Source: Maratus speciosus (Eukaryota > Arthropoda > Arachnida > Araneae > Salticidae). From it: a stretch of 64,000 nucleotides of DNA. Every line of letters begins with the position of its first letter. The stretch's first letter is position 1. Made by a program: the position numbers and the translations under genes. The stretch covers positions 100,025,307 through 100,089,306 of the forward strand of contig OZ010800.1 in assembly GCA_963932465.1 (NCBI GenBank), given 5' to 3'. The notes below the pieces were generated by a model, which searched no databases, was not told where the DNA came from, and was given only the letters and a program-made list of their open reading frames with translations. Positions 60,600-64,000 of this stretch are shown here, in pieces.

Positions 60600-61100
60600 G
60601 GATAATTAGATGATTTATTTTTGTTGCAGTTAAATAAAAAGTTCTAGGCATCTCAGTTTCCTTGAAAATTTTTAGTAATATGACAGATTTATTTATTTTA
60701 TATATTTATTTATTTATTTTTTTTACAGTATTTACGTGAATCTGTTACATGACTTTTTATGTTGTTGTTGCAGTTAGATAAAGAAGTTCTAGGGATTTCA
60801 GTTTCTCAAAAAATTCTTAAAAACATTACAGATTTAATTTTTTTATTTTACAGTATAAACCTGAAACTGTTACATGATTTTTTTGTTGTTGCAGTTACAT
60901 AAAAATTTCTAGGCATTTCAGTGACCTATAAAATTTTTAGTAACGTTACAGATTTTTTATTTATTTATTTTATTCTTTTTTTAACAGTATAATCTTGAAT
61001 CTGTTACATGAAATATTTTGTTGCAGTTATGCAAATACACAAAAAGTTCTAGGCACCCCAGTTTCCTAGAAAATTCTTAGTATCATAGATAATTTTTACA
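60600..61100 (+). repeat. minisatellite of about 130-bp units (four copies)
   Basis: TGTTGCAGTTA followed by AAAAAGTTCTAGGCAT, CAGTTTCC and a T-rich/ACAG tract recurs near 60625, 60763, 60890 and 61020. Each unit ends in CTGTTACATGA. An isolated related unit is at 57415. Confidence 0.75.
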
Positions 61101-64000
61101 GTGTGGCTGAAATGTACGGAATACTCTTTCTAAGTTTTTTCGTCTTGTAGGTGTTTAAGTTTTAACATAATCTTTAAGTAGAAAAATGTCTATTTGGAAG
61201 AAATCCAAAGCAATCGTAAAAATAAATTCAAGAAATAAAAAACAACAACAACAATATTTTATTGCTGTTATTCATGAAAATGGAGTGAATCTATCAAGGA
61301 TAATCGACAGTCTAACACATTAAAATCCTTTTTGGTATCATGCCAGATAACATATCCGTATAACACCAAGAATCGGAAAGCCTTTTAACAACCCGATTAT
61401 GTTTTACACTAGAAAATGGCTACTTAGTAAATGACAATGTTCAAAATCTTTTAATGCTGCCAGATTAAGAAAACTAAATATATTTAGAAATATGAATTTA
61501 AATATATTACTTTGAACTTGTTTACAATTCTTTGGATACATGCTAAATAGATTTTAATTAATTATTTAAATCATTGAGTTTAGGCAATTATTTTGAAAGA
61601 AATAAAACAATCTGATTATTTAAAAATTATTTAATGCATTTTACAATAGTTTTATTGTTATAAATGTATAAGTATAAATACAATACAAAAAAATAATTAG
61701 AATTGCTTGGTTTGGAATTTCATATAAAACGTTCGAATTTAAAATATGAAATATACTAGTTATTTAATTTAAAAATGAAATTAAGCGCTATTCATTAAAC
61801 ACAAAATACAGAGATTTTTATGAAATAAAAATTATTTTTTTTAAAGAGTTGCTTTTTTTTAATTATGAAAGTAAATATTTTTCATTATGCAATAGAAAAA
61901 TAAAATATCAGTAATTGATATAGTTAGATAGAATGTTTTAAAATGCATACTTTTTATTTGCCTCAAATTACAAAATAAACAATGTACAAATTGTCCAGTA
62001 AAATTAGACCAAAAAAGGCTTCTGCCTGGAAAGTTTTGGAGAACTTTTTTCTGTTTCTTGGGGTGCTGAATACGATTTTCAACTTTACCAACCCGTATCT
62101 GGTTGGCTTAAAAAGTTATAAGCGAAAAACCATGAAAAAATAGGGGGGTGGGGGGGGGTCGGGTTTTCTATTGTAGTCGCTAGAGGGTTAAACTTAAAAA
62201 AAAATTATTGCGCCAAATTAAACTAGAAAAAAATTCCTACATTTTTCATATACAATAGATTTTCTAAAATGAATACTTGGCAATACGAGAAATAAGAATT
62301 TTATCAATATATTCAAATTCCATCATCGGAAGGACTAAACGCTTACAATCACAATGCATCCATTTCAATCCCCAATTTGAAGCTTTTTCGTTAATTGTAG
62401 ATGCATTTCACAGATTTCAACAGTCGCTTACGCAGTTTTAAATCTTTTATATATTTATTAACAAAATAAACTGTAATCAGGTAATTAGAAAAATATAAAA
62501 CACAAACATTCCGAACAAATGAGAGCACCGTTTTTTTTCCTTGCAATCTGGTTATAACTATTTCATGACTATAACTGTACAATTAAAAATATTATAAGTT
62601 TAATATAATAGTAACTTTCTAAATTAGATGAATAGTTTTGACAATACCATTAAAAAAGATTTTAGCGATAACTTCAAATTCCATAATCAGATGTCAAAAA
62701 CACTTAATGTAATTTTTATGTGAATGCAGAATGAGTTGGCGGGTGTTCTTGAAACATTTCCATAACGCCACGCAAATGATATTACAAGAATCCCCTCATA
62801 TTTCTTCTACTTCCCCTCATGGGCTTTTTTGCCTAGTGTTGAAATTGAAAGCTCGGCTTTCAGTTTGTTTTTGGACGTCTCATCTGTCGGTTATGCTTTT
62901 GTCTATATGTATGTGCAGTGTGCTTTTAATTGCCAATTATGTGTTTTAAAACGATTCTATGAGACGTGAAGTGATATTCATATTGACAGAGAAGTGTTTT
63001 ATCTTTGACTCGGAGTTAACGGACAGAACTAAAATAACAGAAGTGAAATCAAAAAGCGTTGAGTTCTTCAGATGAGCAAGTAAAAAACGACAAGATGGGA
63101 AAAGGAATTATTTAAAGAACAAGGAGTCTTTAAGTATCCGTATAAAAGGCCGTAAACAGTATACAAAAGAAGAACACATAGCTTCAACTGGAAGACATTT
63201 TCTAAAGACGTAGAAAACCAGCCGTTCAGCAGTATAATAGTTTTCGTTTCAAAGTCGTTGCTTTTTATTTGGAGAAGAAATCCCACCATATTTAAAGCAA
63301 AAATAATTCATAAAGTAATAACAAAACGAAATATATTGCACATTGAAGGTCCTTTTAAAAGTTAAACATCTTTCTTAAAATCGTGATGATTTGCTGGGGC
63401 TTGCCTTAACTACGGCCTAGATCACACGACAGACTTGTTACTGCTGATAGGCAGTAACATTTGAAATGTATGAAGAAGCTCTATCAGCTCGCAAAACCCA
63501 CAGCGGCGCAGGAAAGTCATTTGCCTCTGACATAGAAACAGCCATGCAAGTTATTTATTTTATCAGGAGGAAAATGAAGAACATTACCAATTTTCTACAG
63601 AAGAATTAACAGGATAGATTAAACAGGTGAATACTGTCCTTCAGTGAAAACATTTAATTCAAATATTCTAAACAAGTATGAAGAAGATATTGTTATAGCA
63701 ATCACAGAAAACAAGTTATCCGTTGTTTGCTTCAAGAACACATGTCATAAGATTTTGAGTCACGTTTGATATGAACATCGATGGTCATCTTCCCAGGAAG
63801 AATGATGGTGTATTATTCAGGTTACGGTGAAGATAGTGGCTGAAGATATTTGGCCTCATGTTTACAAATCTACTCAATATTCTCCTCCAGACATGTTTTG
63901 AATGAGAATGAGTTTCTCATTACAGAAATCATAAAGATTTTCTTAATAACACCATTTTTAAGAAAAAGAAAAGGACCTTAATAAATACTAGAACAAAGAA
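61101..64000. other. AT-rich DNA, no gene recognised
   Basis: A short G-rich tract (GGGGGGGTGGGGGGGGGTCGGG-like) occurs near 62142-62162. Open frames at 62731-62949 and 63068-63289 show no recognisable domain. The last 600 bp are somewhat less AT-rich, but no exon structure could be traced. Confidence 0.4.

Noticed and set aside
62731..62949. 72-codon frame as a host gene
   Set aside because: No domain, no signal peptide or splice context that stands out, and the length is within chance expectation.

Overview
This window looks like a stretch of AT-rich arthropod nuclear DNA; an arachnid is plausible but not proven. The evidence is the mobile-element repertoire (Helitron, BEL/Pao, RNase H-bearing and RTE/CR1-like LINEs, Tc1, a DUF4817-type transposon), long A/T homopolymers, many microsatellites and the absence of dense open reading frames. 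I found no convincing host protein-coding gene, no rRNA and no intact tRNA. Nearly everything I can support is transposable-element DNA or satellite DNA, much of it nested.

Layout. 1-2314: no recognisable feature. 2315-3606: element with terminal inverted repeats (TIRs). 4106-5520: copy 1 of a dispersed non-coding repeat that I call RepA. 7800-11640: decayed Helitron whose reading frame is interrupted by a 1.1 kb element with a TA duplication (8727-9823). 11941-15237: RepA copy 2, inverted, itself split by a 173-bp satellite element (about 12400-13870). 15361-17053: another TIR element. 17585-22689: complete-ended BEL/Pao LTR retrotransposon on the minus strand, with a 5-bp target duplication but decayed genes and no integrase catalytic core. 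24296-25290: RTE/CR1-like LINE fragment. 26190-27425: tandem array of about 383-bp units. 30312-32285: LINE fragment with an uninterrupted 654-codon frame (reverse transcriptase plus RNase H, minus strand), the best-preserved coding sequence here. 32770-33760: Tc1-like transposase relic. 34435-35170 and about 40960-44737: two inverted copies of a satellite-bearing, hairpin-ended repeat (RepB); the second holds about 23 units of a 155-bp satellite. 35179-36459: giant palindrome. 36628-39123: CAGGGTG-ended DUF4817 transposon holding RepA copy 3 nested inside it. 45057-47178: fold-back MITE, then an element ended by CACTG/CAGTG. 51618-51970: RepA fragment and a TATA promoter-like site. 54314-55763: three consecutive fold-back or MITE elements. 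57400-61100: repeats including a 130-bp minisatellite, a cluster of CTGTTAC motifs and a MITE. 61100-64000: nothing recognised.

The main result is the architecture. RepA copies 2 and 3 have the same length once the satellite insertion is subtracted, so both ends are well defined. RepA carries hairpins at both ends and a microsatellite near its right end. RepB has a 54-bp hairpin terminus that is identical in two inverted copies although their satellite bodies have diverged strongly. Both look like non-autonomous hairpin-ended mobile elements, possibly of Helitron/Helentron type, but no enzyme can be assigned. Three coding elements of different classes (Helitron, BEL/Pao, DUF4817) have each lost the catalytic core of their mobility enzyme while keeping flanking parts. 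All calls come from reading the sequence by eye; no database search was run.
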